64,000 bases of DNA, from the NCBI GenBank assembly GCA_910575565.1, contig CAJTFL010000005.1, forward strand, positions 1 to 64,000. The letters run 5' to 3'. The stretch is from Lachnospiraceae bacterium. Lineage in GTDB: Bacteria; Bacillota; Clostridia; Lachnospirales; Lachnospiraceae. The notes below the pieces were generated by a model. That model had not been told where the DNA came from. It was given only the letters and a program-made list of their open reading frames with translations, and searched no databases. Position 1 is the stretch's first letter. Each line of letters opens with the position of its first letter. Shown piece after piece: positions 8,212 through 16,608 of the stretch. The position numbers and the translations under genes were made by a program.

Positions 8212-9124
8212 AAATTATTCCTGCGATATAATCAAGGATCTGCTTCCAGGATATATTGACGGAGTTTTAAGCGAAGCAGGGGAAAATGTAGTAAAAAGGC
8301 ATTTGGAAGAATGCGAAAAATGTAATAGAGGCTATCTGGAAATGAAAGAGGAATTGAATACTGGAATGGAAGCAAAAGAACAAATTGCACTTGACGGATT
8401 AAAAAAATTGCGGCAGCATACCAGAAAGTTGAAAATTGCCGTTGGGATCACTACAGGGCTGCTGGTATTTATTTTACTATCCGCTTTTGTAAGAGTCTTT
8501 GTAATCGGCGTTCCTGTATCTACTCACGCAATGAGCGTAGATGATCTTTCATACAATGAAGAAACAAATTGTCTTGAAATAAGTGGTACAGTCAATTTTG
8601 CTTCCTGCCGGGTCAGCCGCGTGGCCTGGAAACAGAGTGAAGAAAGCAGCAACGCTGTAAATGTGTTTGTATATGGAGCCGAAACATTGCCTTTTCAATC
8701 GGAGAAAAGAGAGTTTAACATATCAGTTCCCAATATGAAAGGCAAAACAGCGTATCTTGCCTGTCCGGATTTTGACCAGCGAGAGGTATATAATTGGAAG
8801 CATTACCACAACGAAAAACTGATAGAATTGGAGAATGAAATATACGATCATCTTACAGAACTGGACAGAACCAAAGATGCATTAAGTTATAATGGTGGGA
8901 TTGAAATCGTAAATGGGGCAGAAGGAATCTGCTATTCTGTTCATTCCGTAATTGGTGAAAACGCAACATTTTGGACATTGAATGACCAATTGATTACCGA
9001 CGGCGACTTTGAAAGCAGAGATTTTGAAATCTGGATTTCTTTAGACAAGCCATATCAGATTTTCATTAATGATTATCAGTCAGGAGAATATACAGATGAC
9101 TATTCCATTATCAGCAGGCGCTAG
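8204..9124 (+). CDS. Transmembrane anti-sigma factor with N-terminal zinc finger
   Basis: 306 residues. The N-terminal 45 residues form a zf-HC2-type anti-sigma domain (SCDIIKDLLPGYIDG...HLEECEKC, with His-x3-Cys-x2-Cys). One transmembrane helix lies at about 78-98 (IAVGITTGLLVFILLSAFVRV). The remaining 200 residues are an external domain without a recognised family. The 8-base overlap with the sigma gene supports partnership. By analogy it would hold the sigma factor inactive until an envelope signal arrives. Confidence 0.85.
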   Translation: MNKNYSCDIIKDLLPGYIDGVLSEAGENVVKRHLEECEKCNRGYLEMKEELNTGMEAKEQIALDGLKKLRQHTRKLKIAVGITTGLLVFILLSAFVRVFVIGVPVSTHAMSVDDLSYNEETNCLEISGTVNFASCRVSRVAWKQSEESSNAVNVFVYGAETLPFQSEKREFNISVPNMKGKTAYLACPDFDQREVYNWKHYHNEKLIELENEIYDHLTELDRTKDALSYNGGIEIVNGAEGICYSVHSVIGENATFWTLNDQLITDGDFESRDFEIWISLDKPYQIFINDYQSGEYTDDYSIISRR

Positions 9125-9177
9125 GGCGTGTTTGAAAATTGCTTTCTGGCAGATGTGCGTCGCAATTTGTGGGAGAC

Positions 9178-9229
9178 TTGAGCCAAATAAAGGGCGCATA
9201 GCGGGCTATGTAACCTGAATTTGGCTCAA
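9178..9229. repeat. Long intergenic hairpin
   Basis: An 11-bp perfect outer stem TTGAGCCAAAT / ATTTGGCTCAA encloses a second stem CATAG / CTATG. It lies just after the anti-sigma gene but has no T-run, so it is probably a mobile hairpin or mRNA-stabilising element rather than a terminator. Confidence 0.6.
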
Positions 9230-9418
9230 ATATACCGGGAAGTGGGCGCGCAGATGGCGGTATTCCTCCCGGATGGCAACAACATCCGTGCAAGCTTCCA
9301 GCATCTCATAAGCCCGCTTCATTTTGTATTGTACCTTTCCATTTTGAGGCTTCCATTTGTCTGTTTAGTATGTTATAATAGGTTTCTAATTTATAAAAAC
9401 ATACGGAGGGGATATAAA

Positions 9419-9538
9419 ATGGAGTCTGTGAATTTGAAAATTGGCGAGAAATTGAAAAGTATCCGCAAGGCTCATGCGCTTTCCCTGGACGATACTGCGG
9501 TGCTGACGGGTGTGAGCAAGCCAAAGAACGTATCATAA
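9419..9538 (+). pseudogene. Truncated XRE-family transcriptional regulator
   Basis: 39 residues: IGEKLKSIRKAHALSLDDTAVLTGVSKP matches the first helices of an XRE helix-turn-helix domain, then the frame ends where full-length relatives continue into the rest of the domain and usually a cupin domain. It has its own promoter-like TATAAT at about 9372 and a GGAGG site. The truncation removes the end of the DNA-binding domain, so a functional product is unlikely. Confidence 0.7.
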
Positions 9539-9563
9539 ATGTTGCTTAGGTGAGGAGGATATT

Positions 9564-10043
9564 ATGGCTATTGAAAAGGTGAGGGCGCATTTCGCTCAAT
9601 TTGGTATTGCAGACCGGGTACGGGAATTTGAAGTGTCCAGCGCCACCGTGGAACTGGCGGCACAGGCTCTTAATTGTGAACCCTGCCGGATTGCAAAGAC
9701 GCTTTCGTTCATGGTGGATGGTCACGCTGCCCTGATCGTTGCGGCTGGCGACGCCAAAATCGACAATCCCAAGTATAAGGCGCAATTCGGCACAAAGGCG
9801 AAAATGCTCACGCCTGACGAAGCGGAAACGCTGGTAGGCCATGCGGTGGGCGGCGTATGCCCGTTCGCAGTCAACGAGGGCGTGACCGTCTATCTGGACA
9901 ATTCCCTAAAACGCTTTGAAACGGTTTTCCCCGCCTGCGGCAGCAGCAACAGCGCCATTGAGCTGACGATTGCAGAATTAGAGAAATACTCCGGCTTTAC
10001 CTCTTGGGTGGACGTATGCAAAGGATGGAACGTATCCGTATGA
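9564..10043 (+). CDS. YbaK/EbsC-family aminoacyl-tRNA deacylase
   Basis: 159 residues spanning the whole YbaK domain. Typical features include a KTLSFMVDGHAALIVAAGD strand pair with the conserved lysine, GHAVGGVCPFAV and a C-terminal SSNSAIELT. Family members remove mischarged Cys or Ala from tRNA-Pro in trans. The start has a GAGGAGG site. It begins 26 bases after the broken XRE gene. Confidence 0.88.
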   Translation: MAIEKVRAHFAQFGIADRVREFEVSSATVELAAQALNCEPCRIAKTLSFMVDGHAALIVAAGDAKIDNPKYKAQFGTKAKMLTPDEAETLVGHAVGGVCPFAVNEGVTVYLDNSLKRFETVFPACGSSNSAIELTIAELEKYSGFTSWVDVCKGWNVSV

Positions 10044-10124
10044 AAATGCGGACAGAGTACACTTGCCCTTTAGAGCTTGTCCGCGATATGATAACTAAAT
10101 CCAAAAACCTCAGCAATGGGAATT

Positions 10125-10649
10125 TCACACCACTAAAAACTCATTTTCCTGCTCAATATACCTACAGAATACAAAAATGGCACATATTATCTCAGGAGCA
10201 AAGTCATCAGCAGCGTCTATGTCCCACCCTCCGCATAATCCCCTGTGCATGATCTGGACAACTGTTTTCCCCTGCTTTTCAGATAAGAAATAGTTTTGGC
10301 TGTTTTGCATTGACAATAAATACTCTTTTTTGCCAATACAAATCTGTGCGTGGTCTACCCTCGGCATACGGCAGATCGGCCAGCCAACTACAGCCGGGTC
10401 GTCGCTCTCTGCATAATCCGGCTTTGCAACGGCACATTCTTTTCCGTTTCTGTCAAGCATGGCATATTGCCTGTAGCGAATATTACCCCTTTCATTGAGG
10501 GGCGCTTTCAGATTGCAAATATCCGTAAGCATAAGCAATTCTCCATCTGCAGCAAAAATTTTCTTTTCGGAACCCGCAAATGTACTTTTTATACGAACTA
10601 ACAATGTATCATTAAGAAACAGATTCCCGGATTTCATTATATACTCCAT
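10125..10649 (-). CDS. Conserved hypothetical protein, LURP-one/tubby-like fold possible
   Basis: 174 residues of mixed beta-strand pattern (KSGNLFLNDTLLVRIKSTFAG, KKIFAADGELLMLTD), which is reminiscent of LURP-one-related/tubby-like domains; I do not identify the family with confidence. The start at 10649 is preferred because GGAGG lies seven bases upstream; the ATG at 10655 is too close to it. It follows the second chromate transporter gene by 14 bases and is probably the third gene of that operon. Confidence 0.55.
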   Translation of the reverse strand: MEYIMKSGNLFLNDTLLVRIKSTFAGSEKKIFAADGELLMLTDICNLKAPLNERGNIRYRQYAMLDRNGKECAVAKPDYAESDDPAVVGWPICRMPRVDHAQICIGKKEYLLSMQNSQNYFLSEKQGKTVVQIMHRGLCGGWDIDAADDFAPEIICAIFVFCRYIEQENEFLVV

Positions 10650-10663
10650 TTCCATCCCTCCTG

Positions 10664-11227
10664 CTAAATGATAGAATACAACAATACTCCTGCAATACCG
10701 GCTCCGGCCATGATATGTATGGGGCTTTTCTTCCATCTTCTCAGGATAAAAAAGCTTGCTCCGAAAATGATTACTGAAATAACATTGATTCCGCTTAAAT
10801 CATCCGGCAATATACGCTCTCCATAAAATGACAGAATCACTAATGAGATACCAGCCGATGCAATCATGGCTACGACAGCAGGACGAAGCCCCGCAAGGAT
10901 TCCCTGTACCATCTTCAATCCACGGAAATGATAATAAATATACGCAAGTGTCATTACAATCAGACAGGACGGGAGAATACACCCAAATGTAGCAATAACA
11001 GCTCCGGGTATTCCGGCAACCTGAATCCCTACAAATGTTGCCGCATTAACAGCAATCGGCCCAGGTGTCATTTCAGCAATCGCCATAATGTCTGCAAATT
11101 GCGTCATTGTCATCCACGGATGGACATCCACAACCTGATTTTGAATCAATGGCATGGCGGCATACCCGCCGCCTATGCTAAACAGCCCGATTTGAAAAAA
11201 ACTCCACAGCAATTCAAGATAAATCAT
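10664..11227 (-). CDS. Chromate transporter (CHR family), second half-size subunit
   Basis: 187 residues, a single CHR domain with the N-terminal motif FSIGGGYAAMPLIQ and the conserved AEMTPGPIAVNAATFVG, followed by several hydrophobic segments. Short CHR proteins work as pairs of opposite topology. Its start overlaps the first subunit by 14 bases, consistent with an obligate pair. CHR proteins export chromate, but the natural substrate of clostridial pairs is unsettled. Confidence 0.85.
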   Translation of the reverse strand: MIYLELLWSFFQIGLFSIGGGYAAMPLIQNQVVDVHPWMTMTQFADIMAIAEMTPGPIAVNAATFVGIQVAGIPGAVIATFGCILPSCLIVMTLAYIYYHFRGLKMVQGILAGLRPAVVAMIASAGISLVILSFYGERILPDDLSGINVISVIIFGASFFILRRWKKSPIHIMAGAGIAGVLLYSII

Positions 11228-11801
11228 GTCCGCCGCACTCCTTTTCCATTTTTTTTCGATGGAAAGTACCCATTGCCCCTATCAATCCACAGGTTAAAAT
11301 AAGCAATATAATGTTAATCCCCAAAAAATAAACCGCAACAAAAGACACCATCAATACCACTATTGGAAGAACCTGTTTCCCTTTTAGGATTTCTTTTCCC
11401 ATAGTAATCACCACATCACAGATCACGGCGGCAACTCCTGCCAGCATACCGGCCATAGCCATGCTGACAATCATATTGTCCCGAATGGCAGTGTAAAAGA
11501 AGGAAATTACAGAAATGATAATTAACGGCGGCAAAACCGTCCCCAGAACAGTAACCAATGCCCCGGCAATCCCTGCAACGCGATAGCCTACAAGAAGGGA
11601 AGCGTTTACCGCTATTGCTCCGGGAGATGACTGGGCAATTGCCGTCAAGTCCATCATTTCCTGTTCCTCTATCCAGTGTAATTCTTCAACGAATTTCCTG
11701 CGCATCAATGGTATGATTACAAAACCACCCCCAAATGTACAGGCGCTTAATTGAAAAGTCGATAAAAACAGTTTCCTGTATTGCTTTCTTTTACATTCCA
11801 C
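11214..11801 (-). CDS. Chromate transporter (CHR family), first half-size subunit
   Basis: 195 residues with the CHR motif FGGGFVIIPLMRRKFVEE and QSSPGAIAVNASLLVGYRVAG, then multiple hydrophobic segments. The start is GTG at 11801, fixed by an AAGGAGG site; no ATG with a site is available. It is the first gene of the operon 11801-10125. The divergent LysR-type gene at 11904 shares the 102-base intergenic region and probably controls it. Confidence 0.83.
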   Translation of the reverse strand: MECKRKQYRKLFLSTFQLSACTFGGGFVIIPLMRRKFVEELHWIEEQEMMDLTAIAQSSPGAIAVNASLLVGYRVAGIAGALVTVLGTVLPPLIIISVISFFYTAIRDNMIVSMAMAGMLAGVAAVICDVVITMGKEILKGKQVLPIVVLMVSFVAVYFLGINIILLILTCGLIGAMGTFHRKKMEKECGGHDLS

Positions 11802-11903
11802 GATATCATCCTCCTTATATCTGCAAGTATAGCACTTGCATTCAAATATGAAAAATAATATAATTTTATCAATATCATTAGCATATTTGTATAAGGAGAG
11901 AAA

Positions 11904-12818
11904 ATGACAATCCGGCATTTAAAGATTTTCTTGTCAGTTTGCGAAAACAGTTTCCACACAACAAAAGCTGCTGAAGAACTCCATATGACACAACCTGCTG
12001 TCAGTCTTGCCATTAAGGAACTGGAACAGCACTATGGGGTAATATTGTTTGACAGGATTGGACGGCGGCTAAAAATCACGGAAGCAGGCCAACGGTTGAT
12101 GGAATATTCTTCCCATATCATTTCCCTGTTTGACGACATGGAAAAAGGAATGAAAGATTGGGATTCTTTTGGAATTATCAGAATTGGGGCAAGCATAACC
12201 ATAGGTTCGCAATTTCTTCCAAACTATGTAAAAGCGTTTTACAATCGTTTCCCCGGCACAGAGGTAAATGCAGTTATCGGTTCATCAGAACTATTGGAGC
12301 AAAAAATAATAAACAATGAGTTGGATCTTGCTTTGATAGAAGGTGTTCCCCATTCCCCTTCCCTTGTGGCAGAGGAATACATGGAAGACCATCTGGCTGT
12401 CATCTGCCCCGCGAATGGTTATTTTTATCAGGGAAAACAGTTTTCTATTGATGAATTCCGCCGGCAGAAATTTCTCCTCCGTGAACATGGCAGCGGGACA
12501 CGGGAAACCTTTGACCGCACAATCGAAGCTGCGGGGTTCTCCATCGTACCTGCATGGGAAGCAATGAGCACCACCGCTTTGGTGAATGCGGTTATCAATG
12601 GCCTTGGCATTACAGTACTGCCATATCGTATGGTAATCGGCCCTTTAGAGCATGGCTTGATTGTATCTGCCAGTGTGGAAGGACTCAGCTTTAAACGGAA
12701 ATATCAGATTATCTACCACAGGGAAAAATATCTCACATCATCAGCTAAGGCTTTTATCGACTTATGCCGTAATTATGAAATGGATTACCCGCTCCCACGT
12801 TATAACAGTTTATACTAA
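11904..12818 (+). CDS. LysR-family transcriptional regulator
   Basis: 304 residues. The N-terminal helix-turn-helix (about 1-60: TTKAAEELHMTQPAVSLAIKELEQHYG) and the C-terminal substrate-binding domain (about 90-300) are both complete. AAGGAGAG precedes the ATG. It is divergent from the chromate-transporter operon, the usual arrangement for a LysR regulator and its target. The effector is unknown. Confidence 0.9.
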   Translation: MTIRHLKIFLSVCENSFHTTKAAEELHMTQPAVSLAIKELEQHYGVILFDRIGRRLKITEAGQRLMEYSSHIISLFDDMEKGMKDWDSFGIIRIGASITIGSQFLPNYVKAFYNRFPGTEVNAVIGSSELLEQKIINNELDLALIEGVPHSPSLVAEEYMEDHLAVICPANGYFYQGKQFSIDEFRRQKFLLREHGSGTRETFDRTIEAAGFSIVPAWEAMSTTALVNAVINGLGITVLPYRMVIGPLEHGLIVSASVEGLSFKRKYQIIYHREKYLTSSAKAFIDLCRNYEMDYPLPRYNSLY

Positions 12819-12819
12819 G

Positions 12820-12852
12820 GCAAAGCCAGAACAATAAACATTCTGGCTTTGT
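12820..12852. terminator. Bidirectional terminator
   Basis: A 12-base stem GCAAAGCCAGAA / TTCTGGCTTTGT (one G-T pair) with a nine-base loop lies just after the LysR stop. It separates this gene from the converging small operon at 12892-13573. T-runs are short on both sides. Confidence 0.6.
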
Positions 12853-12891
12853 CTTACAGGATTACATTTTGCCTTATTCTGATAAAGGAAT

Positions 12892-13080
12892 TTATATGTA
12901 AATATTCGTTCTGTTCTCCTTATCCGGGGGGAGTGGATGCCATGCTGGAGGTTTTTTGTGATGTGTAAATATCTTTTTGATCCGTCTCAGGATTGCTTCT
13001 ATGAAATGAAACCATAGATTGCCAAATATAAACACAGCTACCAGGAACAACAGGAACGCTCCGATTTCTCCCCAAGGCAT
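12892..13080 (-). CDS. Small membrane protein of unknown function
   Basis: 62 residues: one clear transmembrane helix at about 6-28 (IGAFLLFLVAVFIFGNLWFHF) followed by a basic, proline-rich cytoplasmic tail. The start lies seven bases after the upstream gene's stop, with GAGG overlapping that stop codon, so the two are coupled. No family recognised. Confidence 0.55.
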   Translation of the reverse strand: MPWGEIGAFLLFLVAVFIFGNLWFHFIEAILRRIKKIFTHHKKPPAWHPLPPDKENRTNIYI

Positions 13081-13087
13081 CCCTGCC

Positions 13088-13573
13088 TCACTTTGTTGCG
13101 AACCGATTCATAAAGAAGTCGGTAAAAGCGGCCAGATCATCCTCCTGTGACACATAAACATACAGCTTTTCATCTTCCAGCCAGTCATAGGCATTGATGC
13201 CGATATACCCTTTTTTGTCTGGGTAAATGATAAAGGCGTCCGTAGGATATTTATTCCGATAGGCTTTCAAAATTTCAGAATGGCGATAATAGGTTGGATC
13301 GCCACAGCCAGAAAGGTCAGGAACTGTAGGCACAACCGCAATCGTTTGGCTGCTCTCATTCCAGCCGACAATCAAATTCCCGATTTTCGTTTTACTGCCA
13401 TGAACAAATCCATAATTGAACCGGCTCACATCCTCGGTATATCCGAAGATCAGCCTGTAATCGTCCCCATTCGCTACAACCTGGTTAAACAGCAGGCGCA
13501 TTTTATTCGCATTTGCAGCGCTCTTTTCCATGTCAATTTCGGGTCCCTTAAACAGCTTGCTAAAAAATCCCAT
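13088..13573 (-). CDS. Hypothetical protein
   Basis: 161 residues, starting MGFFSKLFKGPEID, a short amphipathic lead often seen in small stand-alone cytosolic proteins of Firmicutes. The rest is an alpha/beta domain with no recognised motif. GGAGG eight bases before 13573 fixes the start; longer in-frame starts lack a site. It is the first gene of a two-gene operon with the small membrane protein. A TetR-type operator copy lies 150 bases upstream. Confidence 0.6.
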   Translation of the reverse strand: MGFFSKLFKGPEIDMEKSAANANKMRLLFNQVVANGDDYRLIFGYTEDVSRFNYGFVHGSKTKIGNLIVGWNESSQTIAVVPTVPDLSGCGDPTYYRHSEILKAYRNKYPTDAFIIYPDKKGYIGINAYDWLEDEKLYVYVSQEDDLAAFTDFFMNRFATK

Positions 13574-13720
13574 AATCTTTTCCTCCATGATTTTTAATAT
13601 TGGCTCCATAACAGAGCTGTACATCACTTCAGGTTCAAAATGCTCCCAAAGCAATAAACAAATTCATCGTGCATTCTCCTGTGAAGTTTGCGGTATTTCT
13701 CAAAAATAAATTCAAATAGT

Positions 13721-13739
13721 CAAATTTGTTTTTATTTTG
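13721..13739. promoter_or_regulatory. Operator-like site, copy A
   Basis: CAAATTTGTTTTTATTTTG. The exact reverse complement occurs at 14446-14464, directly before the TetR gene. The two sites flank that gene; this one is upstream of the leftward operon 13573-12892. A 19-of-19 match in a 700-base span is unlikely by chance, but both are AT-rich. Confidence 0.6.
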
Positions 13740-13795
13740 AGCGAAGTAAAGTCCGCCTGAATATAACGCCGAAATGTATATTCGGACGGACTTGC

Positions 13796-14428
13796 CTATT
13801 TCTGTTTTTCAGAGTGCGGGGCCGTTTTTAATTTCTCCAGGGCGTCCACAATTGCATTAAGCTGAAAATCCATCGTCTCCTCCGCCGCTTCGGGAACAAA
13901 GAAGGGGAGGGTATCCGGGATAGCCCTGCGTATAACCATTGCTGTCAGGCTTAAATTCGTAAACAGATTGATCTTTGCCGTATCTGCCTTTATCCCAAAG
14001 TTTTCTAAAATCTCTCCAAAAAGACAAAGCTGTTTCTTGCGGAACACCTGATAGCTTTCCTTTGAGAGGCTTTTGAAAAGAAGCTGTTGTTCTTCAATCG
14101 TTAAAATTGCGATTCCATTTTTCTCCCCATGGCAGCAGGCATAAAGAAACTGCTTTACTGCGTCACGCCAGCTTAAAGCAGGGTCAGCCATTAGTTTCTG
14201 TACATACTCGATGATTTTAGGCTGTTGCAGATACAGCGTTTCAACAACCAAATCTTCTTTTGTTGAGAAAAAGGAATAGAAGAATGTCCTTGAAATACCA
14301 ACTTTTTTATATATTTGCTCCACGGTAGTATGCTGTATTCCTCGTTTTGCCATCAGTTCAAGCCCAACGGTAATAAGCGCATTTCTGATGCGCTCTTTAT
14401 CTTCCTCAGAATAAGCCACCTTTGGCAT
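13796..14428 (-). CDS. TetR/AcrR-family transcriptional regulator
   Basis: 210 residues. An N-terminal TetR helix-turn-helix (about 10-55: ALITVGLELMAKRGIQHTTVEQIYKKVGISRTFFYSFFSTKEDL) is followed by an all-helical ligand domain. AAGGAGG precedes the start. The 19-bp site immediately upstream and its inverted twin beyond the gene suggest autoregulation and control of the 13573 operon. The ligand is unknown. Confidence 0.87.
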   Translation of the reverse strand: MPKVAYSEEDKERIRNALITVGLELMAKRGIQHTTVEQIYKKVGISRTFFYSFFSTKEDLVVETLYLQQPKIIEYVQKLMADPALSWRDAVKQFLYACCHGEKNGIAILTIEEQQLLFKSLSKESYQVFRKKQLCLFGEILENFGIKADTAKINLFTNLSLTAMVIRRAIPDTLPFFVPEAAEETMDFQLNAIVDALEKLKTAPHSEKQK

Positions 14429-14445
14429 CCTGCCACCTCCTTACG

Positions 14446-14464
14446 CAAAATAAAAACAAATTTG
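14446..14464. promoter_or_regulatory. Operator-like site, copy B
   Basis: CAAAATAAAAACAAATTTG, the perfect inverted copy of 13721-13739, 18 bases upstream of the TetR start, where an autoregulatory operator is expected. It includes the short dyad CAAATTTG. Confidence 0.6.
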
Positions 14465-14533
14465 TGATTTTGAACTTATTTTAGCACGCGGAAAGGAATA
14501 ATGCAAGAGTGAAATGCTATAAGATCGATATCT

Positions 14534-14809
14534 TCAGACGGACGGTATTTCTGGGATGTTCTTGCGCTCCAAATCCGTCTTATTTTCCGGTGTCACTATG
14601 GACTTGCTGTTATTCGTCTGCGGTAATGCCTCTAGTACTAGCTTCATTCCATCATCCAGGTATTGTACTGACACATTTACCTTCAGCCATCGATTTTGAC
14701 TGAGGGAGCGCCCGTTTATGAGCAAAAAAGCTGCGTAAGCAGCAAAGAGCGCCAGCGCTATAAGCGTGGTTTTGCCAATAGCGCGGCTGAACGGAGGATA
14801 GATTTTCAT
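14534..14809 (-). CDS. Small hypothetical membrane protein
   Basis: A 91-residue frame with a basic N-terminus, one hydrophobic segment at about 14-32 (TTLIALALFAAYAAFLLI) and a soluble tail. No ribosome binding site is convincing before the ATG at 14809 and no family is recognised. It is bounded by intergenic repeats and may be a remnant. Confidence 0.35.
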   Translation of the reverse strand: MKIYPPFSRAIGKTTLIALALFAAYAAFLLINGRSLSQNRWLKVNVSVQYLDDGMKLVLEALPQTNNSKSIVTPENKTDLERKNIPEIPSV

Positions 14810-14968
14810 GGACAAAAGAACTCAAATTTTATATAATGATGTTGGAGCCGTCGCAAAATTTGGCTTTGTCATAATATATAGCGGAATTTGCCGAAATGTT
14901 CAGCCGGCATATGATGGAAATCTGCTGTTTTGCGGCAGTTCCCTATGATGCCGGATTTGTTCTGGATT

Positions 14969-15043
14969 TGTGCTTCCGCGATTTGAAAAACAGTTAAAAT
15001 CTGTTCTGATCAGGCTGGTTTTTCATGGTTTTGGCGGAGCCAG
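14969..15043 (+). repeat. 75-bp dispersed repeat with terminator-like core, copy 1
   Basis: The run from TGTGCTTCCGCGATTTG to TTTTGGCGGAGCCA aligns along its whole length with 48733-48808, with roughly three in four positions matching. The core is a small hairpin followed by GGTTTTTC, like an intrinsic terminator. Flanks also share 'atgatgttgg' further upstream (14837 and 48677). Confidence 0.65.
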
Positions 15044-15109
15044 GCGAGAAATCATTCTCTTTTATGGTTAGGGCGGGAGGGCAAAAGAAAAAAGCAGAAA
15101 GGATATCAT

Positions 15110-15179
15110 GCAAACACATCGTACCTGCCCTTCATGTGTTTGCGCCTCAAATAAAAATGCAGGGATGTTCCCTTGAGGC
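15110..15179 (+). repeat. Double-hairpin intergenic repeat, copy 2
   Basis: GCAAACACAT / ATGTGTTTGC (10 bp) followed by GCCTCAA / TTGAGGC enclosing a short GGG / CCC stem. It matches the element at 859-927. It ends 12 bases before the start of the NimA-like gene and so would form the 3' part of that gene's leader. Confidence 0.7.
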
Positions 15180-15191
15180 ATGGTGTGGGAT

Positions 15192-15665
15192 ATGCGAAGA
15201 AAAGACAGAGAAATTACGAATAAAGAAGATCTTATTAAGGTTATGGAGAAATGTGATGTGTGCCGGATTGCCTTAAACCATGACGGCTATCCCTATATTC
15301 TGCCATTAAACTTTGGAATGGCAGTGCGGGAGGATAAGGTTGAGCTGTATTTTCACGGTGCGCTGGAGGGGATGAAGTATGAGCTGATGGCGAGGGATAA
15401 CCGGGCAGGCTTTGAGATGGACTGCGGGCACAGGCTGGTTATGGAGGAGGACAAAGGAAGCTGCGGCATGGAGTATGAAAGCGTGATTGGCCGGGGGCAT
15501 ATGGAAATGGTTCCTGACAGCGAAAAGTATGAGGCGCTGTGTATTTTGATGCGGCATTATCATCAAGAGGACTTCCCCTTTAACCAGGCTGCGATGCCCC
15601 AGACAAAGGTGTTTAAGCTGGTGGTCGAGAGCATGGAGGGGAAGGCCAGGAGAAAAAAAGGTTAA
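15192..15665 (+). CDS. Pyridoxamine 5'-phosphate oxidase-family flavoprotein (NimA-like)
   Basis: 157 residues. The fold is recognisable from the N-terminal KVMEKCDVCRIALNHDGYPYILPLNFG and the central LYFHGALEGMKYELM, which carries the FMN phosphate-binding His/Lys, with GFEMDCGHRLV next. This is the pattern of 5-nitroimidazole-resistance NimA relatives in anaerobes. Family members bind flavin or heme. The ribosome binding site is weak; an alternative ATG lies at 15180 inside the repeat. Confidence 0.85.
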   Translation: MRRKDREITNKEDLIKVMEKCDVCRIALNHDGYPYILPLNFGMAVREDKVELYFHGALEGMKYELMARDNRAGFEMDCGHRLVMEEDKGSCGMEYESVIGRGHMEMVPDSEKYEALCILMRHYHQEDFPFNQAAMPQTKVFKLVVESMEGKARRKKG

Positions 15666-15699
15666 AAGCCGGGTTTGTCAAGTTAAATGTGCAAGATTT

Positions 15700-16608
15700 C
15701 TAAGGGGCGGGATTAGGGTTTGCCAGTTCATCTAAGGAAGCGAAATGGTAGCCCATTTCCTCCCATTTCCCCAGCAGCTCATCCAGGATTGCCCCGTTGG
15801 TTTTTGAGGTGCTGTGGAGCAGGACGATAGCGCCGGGGTGGATGCGGCCGAGAAGTTTTTTGAAGGCTTCTTCTTTTGAGGGCTGCTTATCTTCATACCA
15901 GTCTACATAGGCCAGGCTCCAGAAAAAGGTATGGTAGCCCATCTCCTTTGCCATGGCTAAATTTGCTTCGCTGTATTTTCCCTGGGGAGGCCGGTAATAT
16001 TTTTTCATGGGCTGCCCGGTGGTCTGCTGATAAAGCTCTTCCAGCTGGGAAAGTTCCTGTGCAAAGCTTTCTTTCGTTGAAATTTTTGACATATCTGGGT
16101 GGTGGAAGGTGTGGTTTCCCACGTTGTGGCCTTCTGCGATCATTCGCTTTACCAGATCTGGGCTGGTTTCCAGGTAATTCCCCACTAAAAAGAAGGTGGC
16201 TGGCGCATTGTGCTTTTTCAGCGCGTCCAGGATTGCCTCGGTATTGCCGTTTTCGTATCCGGCGTCAAAGGTAAGGTAGAGTACTTTGTCATCGGTATCC
16301 CTGGCATAGTGGGCATTGAATTGCGCCAAATAGTCCATAGAGGCGTTGGCTACCGGCGGCTTTCCTTCCTGCTGGAAGCTTAAGCCCCAGTTGCCTTCGC
16401 TGGAGGCGTTTATGATTCCCTGTGTGCTGGAAACATCCTGGGCGGACCAGGATGTTATGGCATAGGCAGCTGCCGTGCCAAATAAAAAGGAAAAGATAAA
16501 CAGCTGGGCGGCGGCAATGGCTTTTTTCAGCCGTTTTCGCCGTTCGACGTAGCAGGCCGCCTGTTTTGAGAGATGGGTCAGCTGATGGAAAAAAGGAAAA
16601 GGACGCAT
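15700..16608 (-). CDS. PdaA-like polysaccharide deacetylase (muramyl-delta-lactam family)
   Basis: 302 residues. A basic N-terminus and one hydrophobic helix (about 30-50) act as signal or anchor. The NodB domain (about 108-290) has motif 1 LTFDAGYENGNT, motif 2 GNHTFHHPDMS (zinc-type His-x3-His) and motif 3 RPPQGKYSE, then FFWSLAYVDWYEDKQ and HPGAIVLLHS. The GYENG variant of motif 1 is that of PdaA, which deacetylates muramic acid to allow delta-lactam formation in spore cortex. It is divergent from the OLD-family gene, with the repeat array between. Confidence 0.86.
   Translation of the reverse strand: MRPFPFFHQLTHLSKQAACYVERRKRLKKAIAAAQLFIFSFLFGTAAAYAITSWSAQDVSSTQGIINASSEGNWGLSFQQEGKPPVANASMDYLAQFNAHYARDTDDKVLYLTFDAGYENGNTEAILDALKKHNAPATFFLVGNYLETSPDLVKRMIAEGHNVGNHTFHHPDMSKISTKESFAQELSQLEELYQQTTGQPMKKYYRPPQGKYSEANLAMAKEMGYHTFFWSLAYVDWYEDKQPSKEEAFKKLLGRIHPGAIVLLHSTSKTNGAILDELLGKWEEMGYHFASLDELANPNPAP

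Larger units (their letters stand above)
14810..15191. other. Repeat-rich intergenic region
   Basis: No gene. It holds copy 1 of the terminator-like repeat family (14969-15043) and copy 2 of the double-hairpin repeat (15110-15179), both shared with distant parts of the window. Confidence 0.5.

Noticed and set aside
9230-9340. Minus-strand fragment MKRAYEMLEACTDVVAIREE
   Set aside because: Protein-like over about 30 residues, possibly a trace of a lost gene, but too short and lacking a start site to list as a feature.
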